Position numbers and translations under genes: made by a program. DNA of 64,000 nt from Thermoguttaceae bacterium. Lineage in GTDB: Bacteria; Planctomycetota; Planctomycetia; Pirellulales; Thermoguttaceae. The notes under the pieces were generated by a model, which was given only the letters and a program-made list of their open reading frames with translations, was not told the origin of the DNA and searched no databases. The stretch lies in NCBI GenBank assembly GCA_025060325.1, contig JANXBW010000020.1:27926-91925 (forward strand). Direction: 5' to 3'. Shown here piece by piece: positions 9,116-20,932 of this stretch (positions within the stretch are counted from its first letter, which is position 1; each line of letters begins with the position of its first letter).

Positions 9116-10567
9116 TCATAGCAGGGGACTCATCAGTCGAGCAATTCCGTCAAGGGTCTTTAGCCATTCGGGCCGAGCCTGCCACTCCTCTGGTGTCAAC
9201 ATCCGCGAGCGGGCCAAATACTGGAACTGAAGCCGACGTAACTCGGCGGTCACCCTTTGGCCGTAAAGCAGCAAGTTGACCTCGAAATTGAGGCTGAATG
9301 AGCGAATATCAAAGTTCCCCGTCCCTAGGAAGGAAAAACAGTTATCGATTGTCATTGTTTTGGCGTGAAGCAGACCGGGCCGATAAAGATAAATCTTGCA
9401 GCCCAGGTCCAAAAGATCGCCGAAATAGGACCAGGCGGCGGCCCCAACTAGCAGTTTGTCGCATTTTTCCGGTACGATTAGGATCACCTCCACGCCCCGC
9501 AGAACGGCGATTTGAACCGCCTGAAGGAACGACTGATCTGGCACGAAGTAAGGGGTGGTCACAATCACCTGCTGGCGAGCCGTGTGAAGGGCGCCAATCA
9601 CCATGCGATGGTAATTCTCCACCGGGTAAGTCGGCCCGCTCGGCAGGACCTGGATTGGTACATCGCCCTTCGGTTGGGTGGCGGGGAAGAACGCCGCGTC
9701 GCTGAGAATCTCCTCTGTCTCGAAATACCAATCACCTAAGAAGACCGCCTGAAGAGCCAGAACGGCCGGGCCTTCCACCCGCGCTGTCATATCATGCCAC
9801 GCTAGCCCCCGCCGGCCGTAGTCGGCGTTGATAATATTCTGCGAGCCGGTGTAACCCACCTTGCCATCGATTACCACAATCTTGCGGTGATTCCGGACAT
9901 CGATTCGGGCTACCGTGCGGCGGAAAAGTCCAACCGGAAGCGCAACCTGAACATTTACCCCCTTCCGAATAAGCTCCCCAGCCAAGCGGCGAAGCATGAA
10001 CCGAGACCCCACAGCGTCAACAAGTACGCGGCAAGCTACCCCCCGTGCGGCAGCGCGAATGAGGGCCGCACCCACCCTCTGTGCCGTCTCATCATCATGG
10101 AAGATGTAAAAAAGCATGTGGATGTGATGAGAAGCCTGGTCGATGTCGTCAATTAGCCGGTCGATGACATCCTCGGTCTCGGTAAGAAACTCCACGTGAT
10201 TACCGCCGAGAATGGGCATTTGGCCGAGACGCTCTGCCAAACGAACGGCGGAGGACGCCTCGGCGGGAAGGGCCGGGTTGACCACCAAACTATCTTGGGG
10301 GAGCCGACCTATTTGCCGATGAAATTCCTCAATGAGCTGGCGATAGCGCTCCACCCGCCGCCGCGGTAGGCGGTTACTCCCAACCAGTAAGTAAAGGACC
10401 AAACCCACCCACGGAAGGAAAAAGATGACGGTAAGCCAAGCCAAAGCAGCATTGGGACTTCGCCGTCGCGGGACAGTGAAAAGCATCACCAATCGGATCG
10501 CCCATTCGGTGACGTAAAGCAGCACGTAAAGGATTTCTCGCGATCCCGCATCCGTCCATAAGGACAT
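9116..10567 (-). CDS. cls: Cardiolipin synthase (phospholipase D family)
   Basis: 483 residues, the normal length for bacterial ClsA-type enzymes, which join two phosphatidylglycerols into cardiolipin and glycerol at the inner membrane. Seen: two membrane segments (about 10-32 and 40-62), then two phospholipase-D domains with HKD motifs: HRKIVVID (His227, Lys229, Asp234) followed by GSQNI, and HAKTMTID (His401, Lys403, Asp408) followed by GTGNFD. Both catalytic motifs are intact. ATG at 10567 has GGGAG about 11 bases upstream. It stands alone with no other phospholipid gene nearby. Assignment as cardiolipin synthase rather than another PLD-type transferase rests on the N-terminal membrane pair and length. 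Confidence 0.92.
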   Translation of the reverse strand: MSLWTDAGSREILYVLLYVTEWAIRLVMLFTVPRRRSPNAALAWLTVIFFLPWVGLVLYLLVGSNRLPRRRVERYRQLIEEFHRQIGRLPQDSLVVNPALPAEASSAVRLAERLGQMPILGGNHVEFLTETEDVIDRLIDDIDQASHHIHMLFYIFHDDETAQRVGAALIRAAARGVACRVLVDAVGSRFMLRRLAGELIRKGVNVQVALPVGLFRRTVARIDVRNHRKIVVIDGKVGYTGSQNIINADYGRRGLAWHDMTARVEGPAVLALQAVFLGDWYFETEEILSDAAFFPATQPKGDVPIQVLPSGPTYPVENYHRMVIGALHTARQQVIVTTPYFVPDQSFLQAVQIAVLRGVEVILIVPEKCDKLLVGAAAWSYFGDLLDLGCKIYLYRPGLLHAKTMTIDNCFSFLGTGNFDIRSFSLNFEVNLLLYGQRVTAELRRLQFQYLARSRMLTPEEWQARPEWLKTLDGIARLMSPLL

Positions 10568-11409
10568 CGACGGCAGATCTCCCGAGTCGGCACTCTCGAG
10601 GGTAAATGGGCAGGTAGCCCCCGAATCAAATTACCGGACCTTCAGGAAGCGTTCAATGTGGAGGACCGCCCACCGTAGCTCCCTGCAAATCGCGGCACGG
10701 GGGCCAGACGGGGTATCCACCGGTATTCTCCCCGGGGGGGGTAAGCTTGGTTTTTCGCAAGAAGCTACTAGCCGGCCACTTGCCGCGGGCTGGGCATTTG
10801 CTCATTGCAAGTAAAGCAGGGTATCAGTTCCTAGGGTCAAGCACTCTCACCGATTTGAGAGCAAGTTTTTCGGCAGGTGGTAATGGGGCGGCCGCGAAAA
10901 AGCAACACCCGGATCACTCCTTTCGCAGCGGGGTGCCCGTTCGTGGCAGTTCTCGCGCCGGGATCGCGATGACCCTGTGGCAAGACTACCCTCCCACACC
11001 ACTTCCAAAGCAGTTAAGTTCGATCGCCGTTGTAGACGGCTATTTCGTCGCGCTACAATTCCGTCCCCGAGCCAGGAACTGTAAGAGTGGTTTCCTTGGC
11101 TGAAGGTTGCCGGGGAAGAACGCAGGGTGTTCCCTTAAAAAACCACCCTTGGGTGGGGAAATAAAGATCCCAGATATGGCGGTTTTGGCGCAGATTTAGG
11201 CGACGAATCGCGGGTGTGCCGGCCGCGCCTTGGAGCTACCCGACCGCCTAAGGACGCGAAGGCGGTGAAATTAAGACTCCCACGGCATTAATCCCGACGA
11301 AAAGGACGCGGTAGGGCGGGTTTTCGCCTTTGGGGAACACGTTTCCTTCTTCCTGTGTGGAAGTTCGCCAATTTTGGATAACGAGGAAGCCCGCGGGCGA
11401 AGGCCAAGG
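10568..11409. other. Intergenic region without a supported gene
   Basis: About 800 bases. A 118-codon frame at 10747-11103 has no ribosome-binding site, no domain and unusual composition, so I do not call it. No RNA gene or repeat recognised. Confidence 0.35.
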
Positions 11410-12003
11410 ATGGCATATTTGCGCATAGTAATTCCCGGATTTAGTAGAGCTTATTCCTCCTTGGGGGCCACGCTCGCAGCTTGCTCTTTTTGGCTACTTT
11501 TCAACTTAACCCTCGTCAGTGAGACCCTGTGGACCGAATGGCTTTCGCGGGAAGCCCGCATCCTTCTTTGGGGATTAGCCGCAGGGGCGTGGCTTGTGGC
11601 CATTAGCCTGGCTCGCCGGAAGGAAGATTCGCTCACTGCCGCGGGCGAAGAATCCCTCCGCGAAGAGAATGATCCTTTTCCGAACTTCCTCGAGCACTAC
11701 TTAAGAGGCGATTGGGAGTTGCTAGCAGCTAAATTGGCCCGGCATCTCGAGCATAACCCTCAGGACGCGGAAGCAAGGCTCCTTTTGGCGAGCGTTCATC
11801 GCAGGCAGGGCCGGATCCGGGACGCCAGGAGACAACTTGAGCATCTCCGTCAGATCGATAGCTCCGGTCGCTGGATCCTAGAGCTTCACCGCGAGAAGTC
11901 GCTTCTGCGGCAACTGGAGCTCGAACCAACGGAAACCTCGTCGGAGGGCTTGGCGCCTTTGAAAGAAGACTCCCGAACCGCAGAACACGCGAAAGCGGCT
12001 TAA
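11410..12003 (+). CDS. Small membrane protein with TPR-like region
   Basis: About 197 residues from ATG at 11410; a TTG at 11374 would add 12 residues, with GGAAG about 10 bases upstream. Seen: two hydrophobic segments (about residues 18-38 and 50-67), then a cytoplasmic or periplasmic part whose middle (about 90-155) reads as tetratricopeptide-like helices (EHYLRGDWELLAAKLARHLE, NPQDAEARLLLASVHRRQG). A charged tail ends the protein. Function unknown; proteins of this design often act as scaffolds. It is isolated, with long gaps on both sides. Confidence 0.65.
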   Translation: MAYLRIVIPGFSRAYSSLGATLAACSFWLLFNLTLVSETLWTEWLSREARILLWGLAAGAWLVAISLARRKEDSLTAAGEESLREENDPFPNFLEHYLRGDWELLAAKLARHLEHNPQDAEARLLLASVHRRQGRIRDARRQLEHLRQIDSSGRWILELHREKSLLRQLELEPTETSSEGLAPLKEDSRTAEHAKAA

Positions 12004-13729
12004 GAGCTTGCTATCCCCACACTTCTCGGAAGCTTGGTGATCGGCCTGGTCTGGTCAGGACCAAATCCCTGACCCCTTCTGTAGTGTAACCCCAATGCCA
12101 CCATTATGGTTAATTGCGGCCCTTTTCGTTTTGCCGCACGATGACATCCAGTGGCTTGGCCTAACCCGGTCCCAAGCTGCGAGCTTTGTTCGTAGCCGAA
12201 AAAATCGCTAAGACACGGATGTCCGGCCCGCGACGGGCAAAGGGAGCGGAACGGACTTCCAGGGGAATCCAGAAACTCAGTCAGCCGGTTCTGCCTTTCG
12301 AATCGGGGCATGACCCAGAATTGTGCACCTGAAGCGGCACGGCTTTTGAAAGCAAGTTTTTGTGGGTTCGTCCTTTCTTGGGGTTTGAAAATTTCCTGAG
12401 GAAACGGTCCAGCTCAACTGGGCGAAGTCAAACCTTTGGGAAGACCGCTTCAACGGATGTGCCGCAACAATCCCGGTAAGCTAAATGGTTTCGGCAAATT
12501 CCTGGAACCGGAGGTGCTTCAGTCCCCAGGGGCCGGATCGGGATGGTAAGCGAGACCGCTTCCGACACGTTTTCTTGCCAGTCGTGAGAAAGGCTGGCGC
12601 CAAAATAGGCAGAATTACCGGAGGAATCAGGGACTGGCAGGTTTGGGCTTTCATTTATTGAGGGATCAGCCGTCCTGAATTTCGACTTGTTGTGGATGCG
12701 AAAAACTGCCGAATTTGAAGCATCGGAGGGCCAAAATCGGAGCGTATTCGTTCGATTTGGCGAATCGTCAGAAGCCGGCACAAATCCGCTAATGTATCTT
12801 TGATGGGTGGGGCCTCGAATTTTGCTCGTTTTTGCGCGTGGCTGAGCGGTGTGCGGCCGGTGCAGAGCCGAAGCCGTAACGGGTGTCCGGTCGGCTGGCT
12901 TTGGTTCACCAAACAGTCGGAAAGGGCGGGTTGCAGCTTTTCCTGGGGCAGCGTTTAAGCTTTCGGCTTTTGATCCGGAGGCTTGGGAGTTTGACAAGGG
13001 CTCATTCTTGGGCGGGGAGTGACCTATTCTAAGCGTCACGAGAAAAAGCGAGTGGTCATATCCACCTTTCGGGGGGATTAGCGCGTCGTTTCGGTAGCGG
13101 GAGATCCTTCCAGACCTTTTAAGTTTGAGAGGCGGGTACCGGAGAGGTAACTGACCGCAATAACCCTGATCTGGTGAGGCCAGCGCAACGGAGAACCTAA
13201 AAGACGGATTGTTTCGGGATATTGACGCGGCAAAGGCGTAATGGAATCCTTTCACTTTTTAAGGGGAAGAGCTGAGAGGAGAAGGAAGAGGCGACGCTGT
13301 TTGCATGATGCGATTGGGCTAACTGGACTAGGGTCACCAGATCGGTGCTGACGCGAGTGAAGACTTCGGGCAACAAACCCGATGGGCAAAAAGCCCGAAC
13401 CACTGTCAAGCTAGCGTAAGGAAATTTGTGGCTGAGATCTTGCAAAATTTCTCCGGTAGGTTCAGTCGGGCAAGTTAAATCCAACGTAGAAATATGTGAG
13501 GACCCAACCCAAAGTGGGGGCAATCGTAGTGAAGCCCCTCGAGGGTTGGGGGCAGGCGGCCTCCCGGCCAAGCCGATTGGCTCGCCGACTAGCCGCAGCT
13601 CGATTGGGAGTGGGAGCCTTCGGCTTCACGCTGCGGTCGTTTGCAACGAAAATAACTGGGGGTTTGGTGCTGGCGGAATGGTCCAAAGCACCGCGGTTCC
13701 TTAGATCTGCTTCGTAGAGGTTGTCGGCG
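12004..13729. other. 1.7 kb stretch without a supported gene
   Basis: The longest gene-poor stretch in the window. A frame on the minus strand (12428-13255, about 275 codons, GTG start) is longer than expected by chance, but its translation is rich in Ser, Pro, Asn and Arg with no hydrophobic core or known motif, and it lacks a ribosome-binding site, so I treat it as doubtful. No tRNA, rRNA or mobile element recognised. The clpC promoter should lie at its right end. Confidence 0.35.
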
Positions 13730-16273
<2,544 letters not shown>

Positions 16274-16628
16274 TGGCCCTGGGCGTTTAACCGGCGGCAA
16301 TCAACCTTGCAAGTTGGCCGTTTTGGGCCAGCTAGCAAACCAAAAGCTACTCGGCAGACGCAGTACCGATAGGGTAGGCGGTATCTGGCCGATTTCTAAG
16401 CGGGGGCCGAGTGCCCCCGCGTCGTTTTTTTGAAAGCCGGCGGCCTTTTCCGAGCTTTGCGCTAGGCTTTGCTACCTGGCTTGGCCGCAAGCTTATAGGC
16501 GGGGCCCAAACTCCCTAAGCATCCACGCGGATTGATCGGAGAGATCTTCCGGTTCTAGCCGGATTTAGGCAGATCTTCTCGGGGCGTTGGGCCGACAAAT
16601 GCTCGTTTTCCGCCAGGGTGCCGATTGC
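16274..16628. other. Intergenic region after clpC
   Basis: Holds the terminator listed separately and the presumed promoter of the next gene. No gene recognised. Confidence 0.4.
16400..16431 (+). terminator. Intrinsic terminator downstream of clpC
   Basis: A perfect 8-bp GC stem (GCGGGGGC at 16400-16407 with GCCCCCGC at 16413-16420), a five-base loop and a run of seven to eight T at 16424-16431. The best intrinsic terminator in the window; it lies about 127 bases beyond the clpC stop. Confidence 0.88.
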
Positions 16629-18020
16629 ATGAAAAGACCCAGCTGGGCGGCCTTAGATCGGCTTATCTTTTACGGCGGTGTAATGCTTCTGGTGGTGGTT
16701 TTCGTCGCCTTTTCCCGGGCCAATATCGCCGCCGATTCTGTGGACTATTACGGAATGCTGCAGTGGCTCACGCCCGAGCCAGAAAAACCCATACTCCGCA
16801 ACCTATACTTTGCACAGCAAAGATCGCCCGGCTATAGCCTTTCGGCCACAATCCCCTACTTCTTGTTGACATTTGCTGTCGATCCTTTTGTAACCACCGA
16901 GCAGGTGGTGGAGTATCCACCTCCGCCGCCGTTTTTTCGCGGTCCACCACCCCCGCGCTGGCCGCCGGAGGAGACATTTTCCAACCCGGCAAAAGAGGGA
17001 TTTTCCACCGTCCACGGGCCGGGCTTTCCGCCTCCGGGACCTAAGGGGTCTGAATTTGCGCTTATCCCGCCCCGACCTCTCTTACTGCGCCACGTACCCT
17101 TCAAAGATTTTTATGTGCCGCATGAAGGGAGCTGGTTCCAGTGGAAGTTAGTGCTAGCATTAGCCACGACGAGCTTGTTTTTTCTCGTAGTCGGAGTGAT
17201 AACGTGTGGACAATCCTTACGCTGCCGCTTTTCCGACTGGCCGGCCTATGCTCTTGTCATTGTTGCTATCCTTTGCTCGCCTATTTTCCTCGTCAACATC
17301 GTGACTGCGCCACTCTATGCGACGTTTACCGCATTTGGCGTTAGTTCTCTTTTCCTGCTATCCTTTATTCGGGCACATGAAACTGGCACGCCAACCCAGG
17401 CCTTGCTCTGCGGAGCGTTCCTCGGATACCTAGTCCTGGTTCGGCTTGAAGTGGCTGTATTTGCGGGGACTTTGGCCTTCCTGTTAATTGTTAAAGGTCA
17501 GTGGCGGCTTGCAGTGTTACTTGTTATCGGGGCAAGCTGGGCGCTTGTCGCCTGGGTGCTGTACAATTTTGCAGCGTTTGGGAAATGGCTCAACTTTGCC
17601 ATTCTGAAAGGCGATATCAACCGGCTTACCTTCCGACCGGGGTATTTCTTCGACAGTCTTTTGCACCCACTTTCGGGCGTGGTATTTTGGACGCCAGTTT
17701 TGCTGCCTGGTTTGATCGGCCTATTCTTGAGCCGGTCCTCGGCCTTGCGGTTTCTTGGAGTGGCATCGGTTGTGCTCGTGATTCTTTATGCCCTTCGTGT
17801 ACCAATTATGTACGACCACGTCGGTGGACCGCCGCTTGAAATTGGCGGGATTCCCGTCACACCCCCTCCCACCTCTGGCGCGATGCGGGAGCTTATCCGT
17901 GCGGACAACAACCGCTATGTAACCGTCTTGCTGCCGTTTCTTATTGTCGGCGTGCGCGAGCTTCTCGCTGTGGTTGCTTGGGCGGAGCGCCCCGCAGAAA
18001 AGCCCGTGACTGCTCCGTAG
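16629..18020 (+). CDS. Polytopic membrane protein, GT-C-like, with proline-rich loop
   Basis: About 463 residues from ATG at 16629; TTG at 16587 or ATG at 16599 would add up to 14 residues. Seen: one membrane segment at 13-30, a long loop after it (about 31-172) and at least seven more membrane helices from about residue 173 on. The loop contains DSVDYY near 36-41, like the acidic loop-1 motif of GT-C glycosyltransferases, and a proline run (97-138: PPPPPFF, GPPPPRWPP, GFPPPGP). The overall shape is that of a lipid-linked-sugar glycosyltransferase or related integral membrane protein, but no family signature is decisive. Confidence 0.7.
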   Translation: MKRPSWAALDRLIFYGGVMLLVVVFVAFSRANIAADSVDYYGMLQWLTPEPEKPILRNLYFAQQRSPGYSLSATIPYFLLTFAVDPFVTTEQVVEYPPPPPFFRGPPPPRWPPEETFSNPAKEGFSTVHGPGFPPPGPKGSEFALIPPRPLLLRHVPFKDFYVPHEGSWFQWKLVLALATTSLFFLVVGVITCGQSLRCRFSDWPAYALVIVAILCSPIFLVNIVTAPLYATFTAFGVSSLFLLSFIRAHETGTPTQALLCGAFLGYLVLVRLEVAVFAGTLAFLLIVKGQWRLAVLLVIGASWALVAWVLYNFAAFGKWLNFAILKGDINRLTFRPGYFFDSLLHPLSGVVFWTPVLLPGLIGLFLSRSSALRFLGVASVVLVILYALRVPIMYDHVGGPPLEIGGIPVTPPPTSGAMRELIRADNNRYVTVLLPFLIVGVRELLAVVAWAERPAEKPVTAP

Positions 18021-18324
18021 AATCGGACCTGCTTCCCACCGAACGCCCGCTAACTACCTCAGATTACCGACACAAATCGGACTGATTCGTCGGAGTTTCG
18101 GAGGATTCCCGCCTCATCCGCAGACACCGGCAAGAGCGAATTCATCTCGCCCCAGTATGCCCGAAGGCCGTATAACACACGGGAGAATCTTTTTGCTCAC
18201 TCGGCAGTTACTTTCGTGCCCAAAGACGGGGCCAAACCGCCGAGTTGAGTACGGCCTTGACAGGACTGGCAGTGCCTCGCGACATGGCTACTTGTGACGG
18301 TACTTGCGCCAGAGGTGACCTGCG
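18021..18324. other. Intergenic region upstream of mlaE-like gene
   Basis: About 300 bases; no gene, RNA or repeat recognised. Expected to carry the promoter of the lipid ABC transporter pair. Confidence 0.35.
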
Positions 18325-19200
18325 ATGGAGTCCCCAGAAATCTTAAGTGACACGCAGAAGAAATTCCGACTGCCCCTTGTGGCGGGATTTCTCCATGTTT
18401 TGGAACAGCTGGGTGGGCAAGTCCTCTACGGATTAGAGCAGCTGGGGCATGTCACCCTTTTTGCGGCCTCGACTTTTGCCTGGCTATTTCGCCGCTGGCC
18501 CGCAAAGGGGACGATTTGGCCAACCTTTTATCAAGTGGGCGTTCGCAGCGTCCCTGTGGTTGCACTGACGGGAACTTTTGTGGGAATGGTGCTTGCTGTT
18601 CAAAGTTACACGCAATTTCATCGGGTGGGGATGGAGACCTGGCTGGGAGCGGTCATCAACATGGCGGTGATTAGGGAATTAGGGCCGGTGCTTGCTGCAG
18701 TGATGCTCGCTGGGCGTGTGGGAAGCGCAATGGCTGCGGAGCTTGGCACCATGCGTGTCACCGAACAAATCGACGCCCTGACGGCCATGGGAACCAATCC
18801 CATTCATTACCTGGTCGTGCCACGCTTTCTTGCTTGCTTGTTGATGATCCCCGCTTTAAGCGTGGTGGCTGATTTTATGGGGGTGTTGGGCGGGTATTTT
18901 TACAGCGTCTGGATCTTGGGAATTGACCCCCACCATTATGTCCAAAATTCAGCCGATTACATCAAAGCGTTCGACGTGTTGGCAGGGGTAGCCAAGACGT
19001 TTTTCTTTGGGGCGGCTATTGCCCTGATCGCCTGCTATCAAGGATTTCATTGTGCCCCTGGGGCAGAAGGTGTCGGTCGGGCTGCAACGGCCGCCTTCGT
19101 CGTCGCGTTTGTTGTAATTTTGATGCTTGACTTGGCACTGGGGATCATCATCGAGAAGATCTACCTGAGCATTTGGCCCGAGGGTCCGAAGCTATTATGA
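18325..19200 (+). CDS. MlaE-family lipid ABC transporter permease
   Basis: 291 residues. MlaE-type permeases work with an MlaF ATPase and an MCE-domain protein to move phospholipids or other lipids between the membranes. Seen: an N-terminal amphipathic region, five to six hydrophobic segments and the conserved MlaE core from about residue 110 (IRELGPVLAAVMLAGRVGS, then AELGTMRVTEQIDAL and MGTNPIHYLVVPR). ATG at 18325 has AGAGGTGA just upstream. The ATPase gene follows after 88 bases, so they are probably co-transcribed. No MCE (mlaD) gene appears downstream, which is unusual. Confidence 0.9.
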   Translation: MESPEILSDTQKKFRLPLVAGFLHVLEQLGGQVLYGLEQLGHVTLFAASTFAWLFRRWPAKGTIWPTFYQVGVRSVPVVALTGTFVGMVLAVQSYTQFHRVGMETWLGAVINMAVIRELGPVLAAVMLAGRVGSAMAAELGTMRVTEQIDALTAMGTNPIHYLVVPRFLACLLMIPALSVVADFMGVLGGYFYSVWILGIDPHHYVQNSADYIKAFDVLAGVAKTFFFGAAIALIACYQGFHCAPGAEGVGRAATAAFVVAFVVILMLDLALGIIIEKIYLSIWPEGPKLL

Positions 19201-19288
19201 CGTCGGCTTAACTGCTAGGAGTGGTCCGCTGCGATCCTCCCGCGGCTCACCTTGTTTACTTGCGGACCGAACCAGGGCACTGTCCACA

Positions 19289-20182
19289 ATGGAAGAGAGC
19301 ACACCTGTTGACAATCAATTGACTCAACGGGCTTCCCAACCGCCGACACAGGAGGCAGCGGCATGCCAAAACACAAGTTGCCGACCGATCCTGCGTCTTG
19401 AGGGCGTCTGGGTTTGGTTTGGTCGGCGAGTCGTGCTTCGGGACATTTGGCTAGATATCGCTCCTCGAGAGTCGGTGGCGATTATTGGTGAAAGCGGTTG
19501 CGGGAAAACAGTGCTGCTTAAGACTATGATCGGACTAATCCGGCCGAACCGGGGCCAAGTGTTGTTCGACGGTATCAATCTGGGAGAAGTGGGCGAAGCA
19601 GAGCTTGCCCGGCTCCGCACCCGGTTGGGTTTCGTGTTTCAGCAGGCGGCCCTTTTCGACAGCATGACCGTCGGCGAGAACGTTGCCTTCCCCTTGCGGC
19701 AACACACATCCAAATCGGAAGAAGAGATCCGCCAGATTGCTCTGGCCCGTTTGGCAGAAGTGGGACTTCCCCCGCGAGTAGCTGAGCAATACCCGGCCCA
19801 ATTATCCGGCGGAATGCGTAAACGCGTGGGAATCGCTCGGGCCCTGGCCCTTGGACCTGAGGTCATGCTTTATGATGAGCCGACAACTGGTCTGGACCCT
19901 ATTATGAGTGATGTGATCAACGAGCTAATCATGGCCACCCGGCGCCACCATCCCGTCACAACCGTAGTGGTCACGCACGACATGCGGACGGCCAAGAAGG
20001 TCGCCGATCGCATTGTGATGCTTTATCCCGTTGATCGTCTTAGGGCCGATGAAAGACAGATAATTTACGATGGTCCGGCCGTTGCCATCGATCAGGCCAC
20101 GGATCCGAGAGTCATTCAGTTCATTCGGGGGGAGGCGGGCGAAAGACTCTTAGAGGTCCAGCAAAATGTGAACAATCCGTAG
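19289..20182 (+). CDS. MlaF-type lipid ABC transporter ATPase
   Basis: 297 residues. The ATP-hydrolysing subunit of an MlaFEDB-like lipid transporter, on the cytoplasmic side of the inner membrane. Seen: Walker A GESGCGKT at 67-74, Q-loop FVFQQA near 115-120, ABC signature LSGGM at 172-176, Walker B MLYDEPTTGLDP at 193-204 and a switch His in VVVTHD. The MRKRVGIARAL sequence after the signature is typical of this subfamily. An N-terminal extension of about 30 polar residues precedes the domain. It follows the permease gene by 88 bases. Confidence 0.92.
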   Translation: MEESTPVDNQLTQRASQPPTQEAAACQNTSCRPILRLEGVWVWFGRRVVLRDIWLDIAPRESVAIIGESGCGKTVLLKTMIGLIRPNRGQVLFDGINLGEVGEAELARLRTRLGFVFQQAALFDSMTVGENVAFPLRQHTSKSEEEIRQIALARLAEVGLPPRVAEQYPAQLSGGMRKRVGIARALALGPEVMLYDEPTTGLDPIMSDVINELIMATRRHHPVTTVVVTHDMRTAKKVADRIVMLYPVDRLRADERQIIYDGPAVAIDQATDPRVIQFIRGEAGERLLEVQQNVNNP

Positions 20183-20600
20183 GGCACAGCCCGCGTTCGA
20201 AATTGACCGCCTCGAAACCTCCAACGGCACAACTGCTTTGGACCTGATTTCGGCCGGCGCGAGTAGAACGATGCCGGTAGGATATCACTGCGGCCGCGAC
20301 GGCAAAAGTTTTCCGGTCGCTTAGATGGGGCTGCGCCTGAAGTTTTCCGATACGGGCGGAAAATCCTCGGGACTACCTCTAGAGCGGGCACACGAATAAG
20401 CTCAATCGCTACCATTTTTGGCTTTTTGACAGGAACACCTTTCAAATAATGCCGTAGAAAAGAGTAAGCGCGGTCACCGCAGAGACCTCGGTAACCTGGC
20501 CGGTGCTAGCGACGGAACCACTCAGTCTAACCAAAGAAAAAGGAAGCGAAAGTGGTAGTAGCTGGTGGTTGAATCTGGAAAATCCAGGGGAGCTCCGAGT
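20183..20600. other. Intergenic region without a supported gene
   Basis: About 400 bases between the ATPase gene and the DUF2892 gene. No gene or RNA recognised. Confidence 0.35.
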
Positions 20601-20870
20601 ATGACGGTTGAACGTGGTTTGCGACTGATGGCGGGGATTGTGGTCACCCTCAGCGCGATTTTGGGGTGGGTTCACTCCCCATATTGGCTTATATTGACCA
20701 TTTTCGCCGGCCTTAACCTCTTCCAGTCTGCTTTCACCAATTGGTGTCCTGCCGTTTGGTTCCTAAGCAAGTTGGGGCTGCGACCCTGCGTGCCGGCTGA
20801 TCCGGTCCAGGCTTCGGTAGGTTGCTGCGGCGTTTACGAGCCCGTCGCCGCTTCTGCGACCAAGGAGTAG
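20601..20870 (+). CDS. DUF2892 inner-membrane protein
   Basis: About 89 residues from ATG at 20601, which has GGGGAG about 8 bases upstream; a GTG at 20565 would add 12 residues. Seen: the DUF2892 pattern, starting TVERGLRLMAGI, two transmembrane helices (about 8-24 and 28-45), then NWCPAVWFLSKLGL. This short domain also forms the membrane part of YgaP-type rhodanese proteins. Here it has a short C-terminal tail with a CC pair instead of a rhodanese domain. Function unknown; members often sit near sulfur or redox genes, but none adjoins it here. Confidence 0.8.
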   Translation: MTVERGLRLMAGIVVTLSAILGWVHSPYWLILTIFAGLNLFQSAFTNWCPAVWFLSKLGLRPCVPADPVQASVGCCGVYEPVAASATKE

Positions 20871-20932
20871 ACACGCCGAGGCCTTTGGCAAAAAGCGCAT
20901 GCGGTCCCGAGGTAGGGCCGTAGAGCTTCCTA

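Noticed and set aside
10747..11103. 118-codon frame downstream of cls
   Set aside because: No ribosome-binding site, domain or convincing composition.
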